Source of the DNA: an uncultured Clostridia bacterium
Lineage (GTDB): Bacteria > Bacillota > Clostridia > UBA1381
Assembly: GCA_934487205.1 (NCBI GenBank)
Contig: CAKSRS010000060.1
Location: 1 to 14,237 of the forward strand
Length of the DNA stretch: 14,237 bases
Direction: 5' to 3'
The notes under the pieces were generated by a model. That model did not search any database. It saw only the letters and a program-made list of their open reading frames with translations, and was not told the DNA's origin. This document shows positions 13,152-14,237 of the stretch, in pieces (position 1 is the first letter of the stretch; each line of letters begins with the position of its first letter). The translations under genes were made by a program, and so were the position numbers.

Positions 13152-14230
13152 ATGATTTTAGTCGGAGTTGACACCGGTAAAAACAAACACACTTTTTCCA
13201 TAATTGACAAAGGAACCGGTGAAATACTATTAAACCCATCTGTTTTCGATAACAATCATACAGGATTTCTGTATCTCATTAAAAAAACTAAGCAACTATG
13301 CCAAGCCGGAACTTCTTATCGGAATGGAAGATACCGGGCATTACCATTTTGCTCTGCTCAAATATCTTCCTGATAACCGATTCTTCCAATCAGAGCAAGA
13401 AACCATATCGTGTTACTAAGGTAAACCGATTTGACCTCTACGAGCAGAAGCAGCTAACCCGTCATCATCACAATCTGAAAGAAGAGCTCAACATTTACAA
13501 AAACCGTCTTCAGAAATGCATTGATATTGTATTTCCAGAATTCAATTCATTGTTCAATTCTAAATACGGAATTGTTTATATGAGCATTTTTAAAACTTTT
13601 TCTTCTGCCAACGCTATTGCAAATGCTGATATCCGCAGCATTCGTAAATGCTTTGAATCCAAAGGACGGGGAAGGCGAATATCGCTTTCTGCCGAACAGC
13701 TTAAAACGGCTGCCAAAGTTTCTGTTGGCATACCATCTGTCCCCGAAGAGATTCAAATACGCCACCTCGTATGTCAAATCGAGTTGCAGGAGGAACAACT
13801 TTCTGAAATAGATAAAAGGATAGAAGAGTTCTCCGCCAAAAACAACTCTGCTATCCTTTCAATACCGGGCATTTCGCATTTTTCCGGTACTTCTATTTTA
13901 GCAGAATCAGGAGATATTTGCAACTACCAAAAATCATCTCAGATAATTAAATTTGCAGGTGTTGCCCCTTACCATTATGAATCCGTTCAGTTTACGGCAC
14001 AGCATACGGCTATTACAAAAAAGGGCTCACGGTATTTGCGAAAAACTCTGTATCAGATTATTTTGACCGTAATCAACAATAACGAGACTTTCCGTACTTA
14101 TTACAATAAAAAGTTAACTGAGGGCAAAGGGCACAGATGTGCTCAAGGGCACTGCATCAGAAAACTCCTGAGAGTTATCTATCACCTTTTAACCACAGGA
14201 CAGCAATTCTGTCCCGAACTTTTGGTGTGA
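13152..14230 (+). pseudogene. IS110-family transposase, broken by frameshift and internal deletion
   Basis: The N-terminus MILVGVDTGKNKHTFSII carries the first Asp of the DEDD RuvC-like domain, behind GAAAGGA 10 nt upstream. The frame is lost at an A7 run (13281-13287). With six A residues the frame would continue as IKKLSNYAKPELLIGMEDTGHYHFALLKYLPDN, which holds the family Glu motif. Around 13374-13388 the reading moves to a third frame and resumes at SNQSKKPYR, then KVNRFDLYEQKQL. The family segment between these (usually with the last two acidic residues) is missing. The remainder is intact to the stop: a coiled region, then the C-terminal transposase domain with SIPGISHFSG, FAGVAPYHYESVQF (likely catalytic Ser) and KKGSRYLR. 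The ATG at 13298 gives only an out-of-frame lead. No functional transposase is expected. Confidence 0.85.
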
Positions 14231-14237
14231 GTAAGAC

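Larger units (their letters stand above)
12965..14237 (+). mobile_element. IS110-family insertion sequence, degenerate, right end outside window
   Basis: The element is recognised from its IS110-type transposase remnant and the roughly 180-nt structured non-coding segment upstream of it. Its left boundary could not be fixed: IS110 elements usually lack terminal inverted repeats and target duplications. The position given is the outermost base supported by the RNA structure. The right end lies at or beyond the window edge, since the stop codon is 7 bases from it. It reads opposite to all neighbouring genes. Confidence 0.75.

Noticed and set aside
13278..13300. Programmed -1 frameshift at the A7 run
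   Set aside because: A -1 shift reads into a TAA at 13289-13291, and the bases are not in the X_XXY_YYZ register. Only a +1 change (loss of one A) restores the IS110 frame.
13298..13375. ATG at 13298 as the start of a separate 310-residue gene
   Set aside because: The first two dozen residues are an out-of-frame translation of the IS110 Glu-motif region. Homology begins only after the deletion point.

Overview
The window looks like part of the chromosome of an anaerobic Firmicute of the class Clostridia. The evidence is a moderate G+C content with AT-rich intergenic DNA, strong GGAGG-type ribosome binding sites, Clostridia-like proteins (a CD1247-type zinc-ribbon protein and the GGNHTDHQ type of galactokinase), and a gene order close to the pyrH-frr-uppS-cdsA-dxr-rseP-ispG cluster of Bacillus and Clostridium. 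I cannot name the genus from the sequence alone.

All chromosomal genes (1-12848) lie on the minus strand and read right to left. The main unit starts at a near-consensus sigma-A promoter (9658-9686). It runs through pyrH (UMP kinase), frr (ribosome recycling), uppS (undecaprenyl diphosphate synthase), cdsA (CDP-diacylglycerol synthase), dxr (MEP pathway), rseP (site-2 protease), ispG (MEP pathway), aroQ (shikimate pathway), pepP (Xaa-Pro peptidase), efp (elongation factor P) and a small acidic zinc-ribbon gene. It ends at an intrinsic terminator (401-431). Most junctions are overlaps or gaps of a few bases. It joins two modules that are separate in Bacillus subtilis: the lipid-carrier/envelope module (uppS to ispG) and the aroQ-pepP-efp module. 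Dxr and IspG make isoprenoid precursors, UppS turns them into the C55 lipid carrier, and CdsA feeds phospholipid synthesis. PyrH, Frr and EF-P serve nucleotide supply and translation. A second promoter candidate precedes efp. Left of the terminator is the start of hemW, cut by the window edge.

Upstream of pyrH, where rpsB-tsf would be expected, there is a two-gene unit: a divergent galactokinase-family GHMP kinase and a 624-residue polytopic membrane protein that resembles GT-C glycosyltransferases. Between this unit and pyrH is a structured leader of about 150 nt with an 18-bp palindrome next to the pyrH ribosome binding site.

The right end (about 12965-14237) is an IS110-family insertion sequence on the plus strand, cut by the window edge. 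Its transposase is broken by a one-base frameshift in an A7 run and by an internal deletion. Its 5' non-coding end still carries a promoter-like sequence and a roughly 160-nt segment closed by an 8-bp stem with two internal hairpins. That is the position and form expected of an IS110 bridge RNA, and it is the most interesting signal here. No tRNA, rRNA or CRISPR array was seen.
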